Positions 21,085 to 32,441 of a stretch of 64,000 nucleotides of DNA are shown here, piece after piece. The notes below the pieces were generated by a model. The model had not been told where the DNA came from and made no database searches. It saw nothing but the letters and a program-made list of their open reading frames with translations. Position 1 is the first letter of the stretch. Each line of letters opens with the position of its first letter. Both the position numbers and the translations under genes were made by a program. The stretch lies in the NCBI GenBank assembly GCA_958510825.1, contig OY294044.1, positions 102,772,893 through 102,836,892 on the forward strand, written 5' to 3'. Origin of the DNA: Brachypterus glaber. Its lineage: Eukaryota > Arthropoda > Insecta > Coleoptera > Kateretidae.

Positions 21085-22146
21085 TATTTTTTTGGACCAA
21101 ATTTATTAAATTGGCCAATAATATTAAACTTTTGTTATAGAGCCTGGATATTTGACTGTTTTTAATTAACTTGGGTCGCTGATTTCAAAAATATATGTAT
21201 ATACATACTTAAACGAAATCTGCAGATTATGCAGATTGCCATGGTTTATTTTTCAAAGCCTTTTACAGCGAAACTGACATTATTTTCATAATGAAAGACC
21301 CAAAATTATTTAAAAACAGTAAAAATATAAAATATTTAAAAAGTTTAATAAATATGGTTCAAAAACTGCACTGAAAAAAATTAAAAGTTTTTTTTTTGTG
21401 CATGGATTATTTTAAATTTAGTTTAAAATGAAAGCTAGACTTATAAGAAATCGTTTAGGTCTAGTTTCGCGTTGGGCCATTTTTTTGTTATCGAACTAAA
21501 AAATCGCGCCGTGACCTAAGTTAGATTACATAACCTAACTTAGGTTGCTAGCATTCTAGTCACTGAATACTTCCCTTGATTCCACGTGTATTTCGGTAGT
21601 TTCCAGCAACAGTTTGTGGTAATATGAAGCCAAATGGTGGCTTCTTATGCAATCCAAGCTTGGTAGTGCGAGCAAGCACTACATTTCCTGCAATTTGATG
21701 GCATCCAAAAGAAAATTGGCTATCTGGGTACAAACAAAGCTTCGTACAGAACTAAAGAATTTTTGGTACTGGTTTTGGTAAATTTACTTCAGTGGCGCAC
21801 CAGAGGGCGCACCCTTGGGGGACAGGCGGACTATTGCAACCAAAGTTGTTTTTTTCGTGTTTTAAGTGAATCACTTACTTAAAAAAATAGATTTTTTAAT
21901 TTTAATTTTTGCTTGCCCCCGGTAAATGAATACTTTAATCCGATCAGTGGTCATGAATGATAATTATAAAAAAGGTAATAAAATTCAATATAATTCATTT
22001 TAACATCTCGATGTCCTTTTATGAGTATGAATGTAGTGTATAAACCACATTGAAATAATAATTTGCACAACCTAAAAACAAATATAAATTAATTTTATCA
22101 GACATTAAAAAGGCTGTTTTTTTTTAATTTAATGTTAAATTGCACT
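21085..22146. other. mostly non-coding DNA with one palindrome
   Basis: A 39-base palindrome (CCTAAGTTAG ... CTAACTTAGG) lies at 21510-21548. A possible coding remnant at 21560-21751 is listed separately. Otherwise AT-rich with no gene. Confidence 0.4.
21560..21751 (-). other. possible coding remnant or exon, unrecognised
   Basis: A minus-strand frame of 63 codons has no ATG, so a start-based search misses it. Its composition is more balanced than its surroundings, and it contains AGNVVLARTTKLGLHKKPPF and a basic tail before TGA at 21560. I do not recognise the family. It could be an exon of a decayed gene or of a transposon. Confidence 0.3.
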
Positions 22147-22215
22147 AGTTGGTTCCAGACCAACCTTTATAGTAACTTTTTTTTATTTTACATGTAGAAT
22201 CACCCTTAATTGTTT
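22147..22215. repeat. fragment of foldback family T
   Basis: The text GACCAACCTTTATAG followed by a TGTAGAATCACC block matches the internal end regions of the copies at 18441-19172 and 22696-23419. Confidence 0.55.
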
Positions 22216-22695
22216 TTATTTCTAAATCACTCCGTATCTAGTACATATGCTTTAGACTGTTCCAGAAAATTCAAATAGATTTTTTTCGAAATCTAATGAC
22301 AGTTTTACATAATGTTAGACAAAACAACACCCTCTACAAAATTTCAGCCCGATAGGACCTCACTCCATCGTATACGGCCATCCCGAATTCGGCAAGAATC
22401 ATAAGCATACAAAAAATAGTTCCCAAAATGTTTTACAGTTTTTCTTGCTTAAAGTTATTAAACAGACATTTATTTACGTGAATCACACAAAAAATCTAAA
22501 ATCATGCCCCTTCTCATTTTTTTGTGGGACTCTTAAGGAAAAATTTCTCTGTTTTAAAAATATAATTCAAATTTTAGTCATGTGGAAAAAATAAATTTTT
22601 GGATCTACCACGTTAAATCATGTTTATATAACATAAAGTAAATTTCTGCAAAATTTGATCCGAATCGGATATCGTTTGGACTTTCACTGCATATA
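22216..22695. other. non-coding, probable decayed repeat
   Basis: A patch at 22330-22400 (CCCGATAGGACCTC, CGGCCATCCCG) is less AT-rich and reads like a dispersed repeat. No frame is supported. Confidence 0.35.
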
Positions 22696-23419
22696 CAGGG
22701 TGATCCATAACTGGCATGCCAAAATTTAAGAGGTGATTCTAGATCCAAAAATATAAAAAAAGTTCCTATAAAGGTTCGTCCGGAAATGAGCCCTAAGGGA
22801 TCTAGGGCCCTTTAAAATTGTAATAAAAATAAGGTTTTTAATTAATAACTCGGGTACCGTTTAAGCTAGAGCGGCGAGCTTTTGCATGTATACTAGTATT
22901 AATAAAGGCAATAAGTTTATGTTAATTTATTTTTTTTTAATTTATCCAGAGGCGTGCCCAGACGGACAAAATATATGAGGCTTAAAACATTTTTGCCCCA
23001 AACTTTTCTATGTGTATGTTTTTTGGATTTGTTGTAAAAAATATAGATTTCTAGAGTAAAAATATCATATAGTGTAACACTGTAGGAGCAACCGTTATCA
23101 AAAAAAAAAATGCAATTAAGAGGAAGTAACATTTTGTGCTACCAAAAACGTTACTTTTTAAAAGGCTATTACTCCTTTAATATTAAATTTAGGTGTTTTG
23201 GTGTATAATACTTTTTTGCTCAGTTTTAAATGAAGAATCACCCTGCAGCATTAAAATTTTATTGGTGCTTTTTTTTGTTCTTCATTCAATACGTCATCTT
23301 CGAAGGGCCGTAGCTCCCTTAGGGCTCATTTCCGGACCAACCTTTATAGAAACTTTTTTCATATTTTTGGATGTAGAATCACCTCTTAAATTTCGGTACG
23401 CGAGTTCTGGAGCAGGCTG
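22696..23419. mobile_element. Tc1/mariner-like foldback family T, copy 2
   Basis: Starts CAGGGTGATCCATAACTGG and ends GAGCAGGCTG, with TA at each side. It is the inverse-orientation sister of 18441-19172, with a few per cent divergence by eye. The paired small open frames in its arms (22917-23132, 23193-23488) are mirror images in the other copy and are not genes. Confidence 0.8.
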
Positions 23420-23916
23420 TATTTGAGAGAAAAAAAGGCTCCCAGTATTTAAAATATTTTTAGTACTTTTATTTAATAATAGATACACTCAAGTAGTCTT
23501 ATGTATTAATGCCTGTTTCAATCCAATCAATTTCGATTTATTTTTTTTTTTGCCAATTTTAAGTTTTTTTTTTAATCCTATCATAAAAATCAATGAATTG
23601 CAATTTTTTAAATTTTATTGGATATAACTCTTTACTGGGTCAATAAGAGTAAATGTTATAAAAATAAAGCCAATATGAACATATTAAGGGGTAAAAATTA
23701 TTATTTTAAAGTATTTTGTTAATTTTAATCGCGAAAATTTGGAAAATTAGCTTTTTTGGTATTGTAATGCCTTAAAATATTTTTTATTTTTTTATATAAA
23801 TCAATAATTAAAAATAAAAAAATATATAATAACAAATTTAATTATTAAAATAATTACACAGGCACGTAAAAAAAAGTTTTGTTCACCAGACAAGACAAAT
23901 ATTTCTATACGATTTT
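23420..23916. other. AT-rich DNA, nothing recognised
   Basis: Long A and T runs; no repeat ends or frames. Confidence 0.35.
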
Positions 23917-24071
23917 GGGGTCGCTGAATCCGAATCGGGGGTTGGTTTGACTCGGTCAGATTGCACTATGTTCCTAGCCTCAAAAAAGTAAGTGAGTAAG
24001 AATCGAACTCACGCTAGCCGGCGTCTCAGGATTTGAAATAGATGTCCTAACCCGCTCGACTATACTCCCTT
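23917..24071 (-). repeat. tRNA-derived SINE
   Basis: Minus strand 24071-23990 resembles a class II (Leu/Ser type) tRNA: an A box TAGTCGAGCGG and a B box AGTTCGATTCT inside a 5-bp T-arm (GTGAG/CTTAC). No CCA and no clean acceptor stem are visible, so it is a SINE head rather than a working tRNA gene. The body below 23990 includes the recurring GGTCGCTGAATCCGAATC motif. Confidence 0.6.
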
Positions 24072-24903
24072 AAATATTTGTTTGATGATAATATACTAAA
24101 ATTGCCAATAAAAATAGTTTCTTACCTCTATGGATGAAAAGCTCAGAAGTAATATACCGAGAAATTTTATTACATAATGAAAAAATTCATATAGCTTTTT
24201 GGCACACTGACGTTCGTTTTTGCAATGCAACTAAAATAAAATAAGTTACTTAATTACAATCCCCATCAACCAAAACGTCAATTATTTTTAACCAGACTGT
24301 ATTTCTTACGTATTTTTGTGCGCTGCAAACGATTTTGACATTAAAAAAGTTTGCTGACCCACAAAGGCATAAGGTACCTCGCTGCCGTCTTACGGAAAAG
24401 TACCTTTCTTCAAATTTGATTAAATTTTGGATATGTTCTTGACATACTGAACAAAAGTGTCAACTTTCAAAAATCAGTAGATTAGGAGCTAAAGTACTTT
24501 TAACTTTTAAACGGCTACTGTATCCTAAAAAATACCATCGAATGAGTTATGAGTTATATGAAACGAGAGCAAAATATTTAAAATTTTGAGCATGCCTACA
24601 TAATAGTTGAAAATTCTTATAGTAGGTTAGGTGCTAGTTAAGGACTTGCGTGTGCTGTTTAGAGATACACATACGTCTATACGCTATAATATTAGCGCGC
24701 TCTTTGTAGAACTTTTTGTACGACTAAATAAAATAAAAAAAAAAAAAATAAAAGAATTGATATTATTTTTTGTTCTGTTCTGTTTTCGGTCCTAAGTACT
24801 AAATACTAAAATTATGATTTTATTTTTAATAAGCCAGTGCCGTTTAAGGGTTAAAATCTCAAGCACTGCGGTGCACCGGTATGATTTGACTAAAATTTGG
24901 ATA
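24072..24903. other. non-coding, nothing recognised
   Basis: Mixed AT-rich DNA with a poly-A run near 24730-24750. No gene is seen. Confidence 0.35.
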
Positions 24904-25461
24904 TATACCCTATTTCATTTTATTATTAGTAACTAAAAAAGTTACTAGGTTTAGTTTAGCTTTGTAAGTAGATCTTCTGGTGGAAAATGGAATTTTGTGT
25001 AAATTTGAAGTATCATATAAATATGCCTTGAAAAAATAGGTTATATTTTTATGTCATATCATTCAGATAGAATAAATTCTTTTGCAATTTTTTATAATTA
25101 TTGATAAAAATATGATAAAATGTATGTTCTGAGGCTTTGCCCAAATGTAACAATTTTATCATACAATAGTATTTTAAAGCATGATTGGAAAATACCTTAG
25201 ATATGCTGTTAAATATACACCACAATTTATTATACACTTATTTTATCACTTAATTATATCTTTGCTTGTAATATTTATGGAGGCATTTTCAAAGAAAAAA
25301 ATACGATTTCTGACAGTGACAAGAGAAAAATAATTTTGAAGAAACTTCAAAATTGATACCATGATTGCAATCTGAGTCAAAACAACTAATATTAGTCACC
25401 AATTATAAAAATTAAAATTACTAAATAGTTACTAATAAGTAATAAAATGAAATAGAGTATA
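24904..25461. repeat. MITE-like element with ~40-bp terminal inverted repeats
   Basis: The left end ACCCTATTTCATTTTATTA, with AGTAACT blocks, is matched by the inverted right end (25410-25461, TAATAAAATGAAATAGAG). A minus-strand frame of 62 codons at 25049-25237 inside it has no recognised domain. Confidence 0.7.
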
Positions 25462-25475
25462 CTATAGTTTATCGT

Positions 25476-26148
25476 ATGAGAACAACAAGGCTTTAACTTT
25501 ATAAATTATAGATTTGAGTTATGATCAATCAAAACTTTAAAATCATGAAACTTACCTTAAATTTCATAATTGAGTGGTGTATTATGCTGGGATGGGCTTA
25601 TATTAGAATAACCTATAATACACATTTCGTTAATATTTTAAATATTAGCTAAAATAAATAATCAGATGGAACTTTGATAACCCAAAAATCTATGAAAAGT
25701 AGTAGTACAACAGTATTCTTTGCATTAAATGCACATGTTTTTTGGCTGTTTGTTTTAATAATTTGTACATAAATGCAATATTTTGCATAAATTATTATTA
25801 ATCATTATTAATATTGATAATTAATAGTTGTTTTGCACAAGTATTCCTCATCAACCTTCATAATTTTGGTAAAAATGTCAGGCCAAACTATTTATGCATT
25901 ATGTGACTTAAGTTAATTTTTATTAACGCAGTACCTGATTTTTAAGTAAGAAATTCAAATTAAACTTTATTATCAGTTAGAACCTCGTTGCACTAAAAAC
26001 ATCTCAAAAAATGCAAATGGTTGTATTGCAAATAAAATGGACTATATGCATAATATTTTTATTCAAAAATATAAAAAAGTGAAAACCTGAAAAAATGTTA
26101 GTTGAAACCTCGGTTAAAACCTTGTTGTTCTGATACGACGAGTTTTCG
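25476..26148. repeat. element with ~28-bp inverted ends
   Basis: CGTATGAGAACAACAAGG at 25483-25500 is matched by the complement CCTTGTTGTTCTGATACG at 26122-26139. The interior is AT-rich without a frame. Confidence 0.6.
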
Positions 26149-26363
26149 ACTTTCTAAAGATCCTGAGCTAGCTCGTACAATATTATTTTTTGCAGTTTTT
26201 TGAAAAGATTGGGCGACAGCAGGATTTTTCTGTTCAGATCTATTTTTAGCGAACAAAAATACCTAAGAAAAATATAGTCGGGTTAAAAGTTTGACGATTT
26301 TAATTTTCGGTAGATCTTTGTTATTACACGACCCCGATTAATACGATTAAAATTTATACGCAC

Positions 26364-26525
26364 CTGCGTCTTTAAAATTTTAACAAATTCTTTATCCTTA
26401 TTGTAAATTTCAATAAGATCTTTATCGATTCTTTGCTTCAGATCTGTTTCGCTTTGTATCTGAATAAATGCAAAAATACCCACTAGTACTTGTACGATTA
26501 GAATCATTATTATCAAAACAACATA
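26364..26525 (-). CDS. tetraspanin, TM3 exon (partial gene)
   Basis: A 54-codon internal exon, bounded by a poly-T/TAG acceptor (plus-strand 26526-26527) and a CAG|GTGCGT donor (26358-26363). It encodes TM3 (a run of V, L and I followed by VGIFAFIQIQSE) and the first part of the large extracellular loop (a helical DLIEIYNKDKEFVKILKTQ stretch). It joins in phase 0 to the upstream exon at 31646-31843. The next exon should begin with about one residue and then the CCG motif. No CCG-coding exon is visible on the minus strand between 3250 and 26363. The plus-strand exon at 566 starts with MQCCG in phase 0 and fits the expected spacing exactly. Confidence 0.85.
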
Positions 26526-26575
26526 CTAAAAAAAATAATTAGTAGTACTATAAGTTATTAAAATACCTAATTATA

Positions 26576-27120
26576 GTCAGTCCAATTATGCAAGATAGTA
26601 GTTTAAAATTCCCGCGATTTTTAAGATACATCATTGGTTACCTTTTAACATATAAAATATTGTAACATTTTTTGTCTATGACAATGATTGACGGTCGTTA
26701 AAGCTAATAAAAGAAGAGAAAGTTACATAAAAAAATGGTTATACTTAATGTTATTTTGTATGGTATTGAAAAAGGTACTTTTTTAGATTATTTTTCATAA
26801 GCTCACACTAAATTAGCATATTCTACATATTGTACAAACGCAAATTATATTGAACACAAGGAAAACGTCAAATTTTTAGGTTAAAATTACAACTTAAGGC
26901 CTATCCAGAGGCTCGCATAACAACCATTATAAGATACATGACGACACATCAAGCCAATCCTGGCATCGCATTCTTATGTACTGCGAGTCTTTGGATAGGC
27001 CCTTTTTAGGAAAACAGTACCGACATCTGTTAAATGTTTGATACATAATTATGCTATATATGCTCTGTGGTGTAAAATGGGCCGCTTCCCTTACTATCTT
27101 GCGTAACTGGACGGAGTATA
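26576..27120 (-). repeat. interspersed element family F, copy 2 (in tetraspanin intron)
   Basis: Reverse-orientation copy of 10094-10660, ending GGACGGAGT at about 27115. It carries MITE A at 26894-27005. It starts only ~50 bases upstream of the TM3 exon acceptor, so it sits in the intron close to the splice branch region. Confidence 0.75.
26894..27005. repeat. MITE family A, copy 3 (inside family F)
   Basis: AAGGCCTATCCAGAGGCTCG at the left, the inverted TCTTTGGATAGGCCC at the right; same internal position within F as copy 1. Confidence 0.75.
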
Positions 27121-27133
27121 GTAATATGTATAG

Positions 27134-28335
27134 TAGGGTTCAGTTCAGTCAAAATTAAAAAATGTTTTTTTTACAACTCCCACGCCCTATAAATGTTCAT
27201 TTAGGTCAAAAACCAACCCTCAATCTTTTCAGATTTATAAAAAATATTTAGAGGCCGCGCCCGGCGCCTTTTTGAGAAAGAAAATATGTTAAAAGGCCTT
27301 TTTATTTTTATTTAAATATAAAAATGTTGTAATCACCCGATTTTAGGAAGGAAAATTTTTTTTGAATAATAAGGGAATATTCAACAAAAAACCTTTTACA
27401 TGAAAAAATGGCTTTACCAACTTTGTAAAAATTGACGTATGAAGCTTATTTATGCTACAAAAAAAAAGTTTACTTAGAATTTTTTCTCATGGGTCATTTT
27501 TTTTAGAAATTCATTGATAAGTACCATATTAAGGCTCAATATTTACTCTTTTAAGAAAAAGAAAAAGATGTCCAAAAAAATAACAAATCCCATAAAATGT
27601 AAAAAAAATCACTTTATTTCGATAAAAGAGATGATATTTGGCCAAAAAGCATAATAATATGTACAAATTGCTTCGAAATATGTTTATTTTTATAACTGGG
27701 CCCACCCATGGGTGTTGCGATTTTTTTTTCATATTTTTAAAAATAAATTTCCTACACTTTTTTTGAAAAAAAATATATATAATGTGTTTTATTGCATAAT
27801 ATAGCATACTACAAGGCATTTTAAAAATATTTGTTATTGCTACAAAATTGATATTTTAATGCAGTTTAGTGCATTTTTTAACTTTTTAATTAATTAATAA
27901 TAATAATAATTAAGTAATTATTTTTTTCAAAAAAGTAAATATAAACTCCGAAGTCGGATATATTGAAGAATACGCTAAAAGAAAAGAACTGTTTGAAAAA
28001 ATTCTAAGTGTATTTTTTTCTAGCCTTTATTAACCTCGTGTCAATTTTTAGCATTTTTACCCCATAAAAACAATCCGTTTTATTTGTAGAGGGGCATAAA
28101 AATTGAGAATATTCCTTTATTATCCAGAAACACTTTTTTGTTCCCTAAACGTCCAATATCAAAGTTTGTATACCCTTAAAAAAAACCCTTTCACATGATT
28201 TTCTATTTAAAAAATCGCCCTCTAAACCTCTAAATATTTTTTAAAACATCTCAAAAAATCAGGGTTGTTTTTCACCTAAAGGAACAATTTTGAGGGGTGT
28301 GAACCAAACAATTCCGTAGGTTCTGCTCACCCTAA
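27134..28335. repeat. diverged foldback, ~1.2 kb
   Basis: CTCTAAATATTTTTTA near 28215-28240 mirrors TAAAAAATATTTAGAGG near 27237-27255. TAGGGT lies at the left end and ACCCTA at the right. Arms match only in blocks, so it is older than the other palindromes. It contains a minus-strand open frame (27529-27819) made of AT-rich repeat sequence. Confidence 0.5.
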
Positions 28336-28506
28336 TGTATATATAGTATACATTGTATAGTTAATCCGAGACTTAACCCTCGAGGAAAGGACAAACATTA
28401 TAGAAAATTGAACGAAAAGTTTGGCAAACCTCAAATGTTCATAAAACTATCTCAAGTAGTTAAAATCGCTAGAACTTCGCAGAACAATAACCAGTGTTAA
28501 TATGAT

Positions 28507-28680
28507 TTGCTACCATTGAATGGTAGAATAGACTTACCATTTATTTTATCCAAACTAAATTTTTGCGTTCCATTTGATTATACAAGAACTTCTACTACTT
28601 TTTATAATCAAGTTGCCAGAACGAATACTCAACGCTCTGAAGCAATATTCAATATGAGACATTTTTTAGCGACGAATATT
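28507..28680 (+). pseudogene. degraded LINE ORF2 C-terminus
   Basis: A 5'-truncated remnant encodes NGRIDLPFILSKLNFCVPF, then a TRTSTTFYNQ and RTN stretch. This is the pattern found at the C-terminus of many insect non-LTR retrotransposon ORF2 proteins. No other domain survives. Confidence 0.5.
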
Positions 28681-29626
28681 TTTCAAAAATTAATTTTTTA
28701 GCGTTAAATATGTGACATCAGTACTATTTCTTTTTAAAATATTCATAGTTTTTAAAACCGTACTCCATCTGGTTTTAAATGTTGTTCAACGTTGTTCTCC
28801 GATCTGTGTTCTGTGACTCAACAATTGAGTTAGATCTGTATTCTGTTACTCAATTGTAATTATTGATTGATATAATATATGGGTTAAAATCAGAAAAGTA
28901 CTTCTTTTCAAGTCAGAAAAAAAGGTCAAAATTACAACTTACTAAGGATAAAATTATACATGTGAAGTATTTATTAGGCAATAAGAAATACAATTTTCAT
29001 AGTATGTGGTGCGGAATTGGCTAGATATAAGTGTAAAATTTCAAAAAATTTATTCGAATATCTAAATTGAACAAAGCTTTTTAACATAGGGTTTTTGGGG
29101 TCAAAAAATCTGAATCGTATGTCAAAAATTGAAAATTTAAAATGGCGAATCCAATATGGCGACCGAACCTTTTAAACAAAAAAAAAATCGTATTTATGGG
29201 TTTTTGTGGTCAATATATCCAAATTTGTTGTCAAAAATTTTAATTTAGACATATAAAATTATCATATTACTTTTTTAGTGAGTATCAGGTCCGGTTTAAG
29301 GGCCGTTACCTCTAGGGCCTAGGCGTAAGTTAACTGTATACAGTAACTTTTGCTATTTTTTAAATTAAACTAAAATTTAGAAATATCAAATAATCTTATA
29401 TAAGTTTTTTTAATCAATATCAGGCCCGGGTCAGGGGTTTTTGCCACTAGGGACTCATAGGACATAGGCTTAATATCAAATTTACTTCTTTTTAGCAATT
29501 TATTTTAACAAAAATGCTTTAAAACAAGTTAAAAGTATACAGCAAAATTTAGGGGCATTAATCGAAAAATAGAATAATAATTTCCCATCAACTTTCCCTC
29601 AAAAAAATGGTCAGTTGCGAGTTAAA
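28681..29626. other. non-coding, short dispersed motifs
   Basis: A block at 29095-29165 (GGTCAAAAAATCTGAATCG, AAAATGGCGAATCCAATATGGC) resembles blocks at 54047-54110 and 56160-56195. Two degenerate copies of TATCAGGYCCGGGTYAGGGG-like text occur at 29283 and 29420. No gene. Confidence 0.4.
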
Positions 29627-30150
29627 ATGTACCGTATTTTTCTTATTTTTTTTTTCGTTTTCTTGCTTCTACGTCAAATAATCCTAGCCGTAGCACAATT
29701 ATGCATAGGACATGTTTTGTAGAGAATTAGGTAAGCTTTTATTTGGTTCTTAATTTCTTTTCAAAGGGTTAAGTAGTTATCGAGTTATCGCAAAAAAATA
29801 GAATTTGTACTGTATTTTTCTGACTTTTTTTCTGTGCGAATACCTTAAATAGTCCTAACATTAGCATAAAAATACATATAACATTTATTGTAGGTAATTA
29901 TATAGGCTTTCAGTCAGTGACATATTTTTTTGCATTCGATAAGTTGTAAGCGTTTTATAGCAAAAAAATTGGTTATATACTGTATTTTTCAAATTTTTTC
30001 TCTTTTCGTGCCTATGCCTCAAAGGGTCCTAGCCGTAGCGTAAAAATGCATAGAACATTTTTTGTAGAGCATTTTATAAGCTTTCTTTTGGTATAAAGTA
30101 TTTTTTTCCAAGTTAAGTGGTAAGCGACTTATTGCAAAAAAAAATTAAAA
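29627..30150. repeat. tandem repeat, about three units of 165-175 bp
   Basis: Each unit starts TACTGTATTTTTC (about 29627, 29807, 29968), then has CCTAGCCGTAGC, TGCATAGAACAT, TTTGTAGAG and AAGCTTT, and ends with GTTATCGCAAAAAAA-like text. Units differ by roughly 20-30% by eye. Confidence 0.7.
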
Positions 30151-31645
30151 TACAAATTTGCCACGTATACGGACATTAACCACGTAGATGGACATTTAAA
30201 GTAGCGACTCAAAAAAAATATTAGATATTCATTTATTTTTCTAAAAATTTTATCAGAACATTGGATCACAAAGGCCAATTGTTTAAGACCAAAAGATAAT
30301 AATTTTAAAATTTCATAGTCGGAAAATTAGAAAAAAACTGTAACCACGGTGATGGACATTTAAAAAGGTACGCTCCTTTTTTTTTTCGAAAATTCCTCCC
30401 CAATAAAAAAAGTGGGGTTATTAAAAGAAAAGTAACATTAACATTTAAGTACTTAATAAATAGGGTTTATTTGGGCATAATTACATATGTGATAAAACAT
30501 TTCATTGCAATATAATAAACGACTACGTTTTGCCACGTAGATGGACATCAATTTTTTGGGACAAACTTATTATTGATACCAACTTTTTTTGTTGGATCTC
30601 AAAAGCTTTGATTAGTTTATAAAATAATAACACTATTAAGTGTCTTTTAAAAAATAATTAGAAAGAAGTAAATATTACACTTTGTACACATAAAATAAAT
30701 ATGTATATAAATGTATATAAATGTTGCTGGGGACAACAAAATTTCGATAAAAATTACTATTAAACCAATATTTTCTCTCAAAATAAAATATTTATTACAC
30801 TGTATTTTAAGTTTTGAAATAAAACCATTTGAGTAGTACTAGAATATGTAAGATTCTTAAAAAAAAATTTGAATAATTATTTTTTAGGATGGGGACAAGA
30901 AAGTAGTAAAATTTTGATTTTGACCCATATATTATTTTAGAATGTTTTAAGGTTATTTTTTTTTATTTACTAAATGACCTTTACTATTTATAAAGCCAGC
31001 ATATTATACATTACAATATTCTTACAATTTTATTTGATTATAATCCAAAAACTTATTTATTACTTTATGCGCTGTTTCACTTAAATTCGCTAAAATGTTC
31101 CAAATTCATAAAGGTGTTTGGACTTTTGGTCCAAAATATATCCCAATATTCTAAAGTTTCATAAATTTAGACTTTCATTTATCGGATATTCAAAAAAATA
31201 TGAGTTAAATCTTCCTCCTGGCATAAAGTTATATTACTGACAGCATGGCGTCAGTTTTGAAAATTTGTCTTTTTAGCTATATATTGAACGTATGACTTAG
31301 CACACAAAAATGTTTATGATGTTTTCTTATAATAAATATTGTAGGTAACAATTACCATGTCCACTTTAATTCAATGAGTAAAATAATCAGGGAATCGTAT
31401 ATTTCTAGAGTATTGGCCAAAATGTTGATTCTTATTTCTACCATTTCAATGGTATATTTGTTATAATATTAGATATTTTATTACATTAATTAACTTAAAA
31501 CTTTAATTTTGTAATTTTTCAGTTATATTGTCCTTTAATGGGTTTTTTTCTTGGGCAATATATTATTATAAAATATTAATTCATAGAAATATTCGTAACA
31601 ATTTTGGTAAAAAGCCCCTTAATTAAGGAAATACTTCTTTCTTAC
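30151..31645. other. AT-rich intronic DNA between tetraspanin exons
   Basis: The phrase CCACGTAGATGGACAT recurs with variation at about 30162, 30180, 30340 and 30533, suggesting another decayed repeat. No coding signal. Confidence 0.4.
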
Positions 31646-31843
31646 CATTTTTAATAATCCAGAACTTTTTTTCCACGCTGAAGGTACTCCGACAATTGAC
31701 ACGACAACAATTATACAGCCAATAGCAAGGGTCCAATTTGGAACCAATATCAGTTGACTATAATCTGTTGGTATCAAATCATTTAACAGATGCAGGGTTA
31801 TTTTAAAAATTGAACCCATTACAATTAAAGAAATGCCAGAAAG
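31646..31843 (-). CDS. tetraspanin, TM1-TM2 exon (partial gene)
   Basis: A 66-codon internal exon, bounded by a TTCTTTTAG acceptor (plus 31844-31845) and an ATG|GTAAGA donor (31640-31645). It encodes the end of TM1 (LSGISLIVMGSIFKI), a short extracellular loop, TM2 (TLAIGCIIVVVSIVG) and the start of the inner loop. The AIGCII and VG pattern is typical of tetraspanin TM2, although the usual cysteine pair after TM2 is replaced by VP. It splices in phase 0 to the TM3 exon at 26364-26525. The first coding exon (N-terminus and start of TM1) is not found further up on the minus strand. The ORF methionine at 31819 is internal. Confidence 0.83.
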
Positions 31844-32017
31844 CTAAAAGAAAGATTAAATCAGAAGAATTGATGCTCCCAGTGGGCATCGCCAGATTTC
31901 CATTCCAGGCCCACAAGAAAAAACGTGTTAACGAGACCATATACACGGTGTTTGCAGTATTTTGTCATAAAATAAAGGGGCTGTTTCTACATTACAAAAC
32001 ATGAAAAACTAACAAAG

Positions 32018-32100
32018 GAACATATGTCCAAAAATAAGACCTAAGGAGCTACAACCCTTCGAAGATGGGCATATTGACTGGGAAACAAAAAAAGTACCAC
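32018..32100. repeat. fragment of foldback family T
   Basis: GGAACATATGTCCAAAAATAAGACC followed by AAGGAGCTACAACCCTTCG matches the internal block of the family-T copies. Confidence 0.55.
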
Positions 32101-32125
32101 CGTTACAAAAAAGTTTCTCAAAATA

Positions 32126-32441
32126 TGTAACGCTCGCATTGAGTTCTTGGCTGGGATCATTATTGATATCCTAAGCGTCAAATAATTTTAAAGTTCTCGA
32201 CTGGGATCATTGAGTTCTCGGCTGGGATCATTGGTCGTGTCGGGTCGGGTCCAAACCTTTACAAAAAAACAGTTACGAAAAAGTGTCCTAAAATATGTAA
32301 CGCTAGTATTGAATTCTCGGCTGGGATCATTGTTGATATCGTAAGCGTCACATAAATTTAAAATTCTCGGCTGGGATCATTGGTTGGGTAGGGTCGGGTC
32401 GGGTTGGGTCGGGACGGGTCGGGTCGGGTCGGGTCGGGTTT
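32126..32441. repeat. tandem repeat of ~175 bp ending in a (GGGTC)n array
   Basis: The phrase TTCTCGGCTGGGATCATTG occurs about six times. Two long units (from ~32126 and ~32300) share AATATGTAACGCTMGTATTG-like starts. They end at GGGTCGGGTC tracts: a short one at 32236-32250 and a longer one at 32383-32441. The G runs could form G-quadruplexes. The open frame at 32404-32901 starts within this array and is not considered a gene. Confidence 0.75.

Noticed and set aside
23990..24071. Possible functional tRNA gene
   Set aside because: A and B boxes are present but the acceptor stem and anticodon stem do not form cleanly; better explained as a SINE head. The same applies to 38929-39003.
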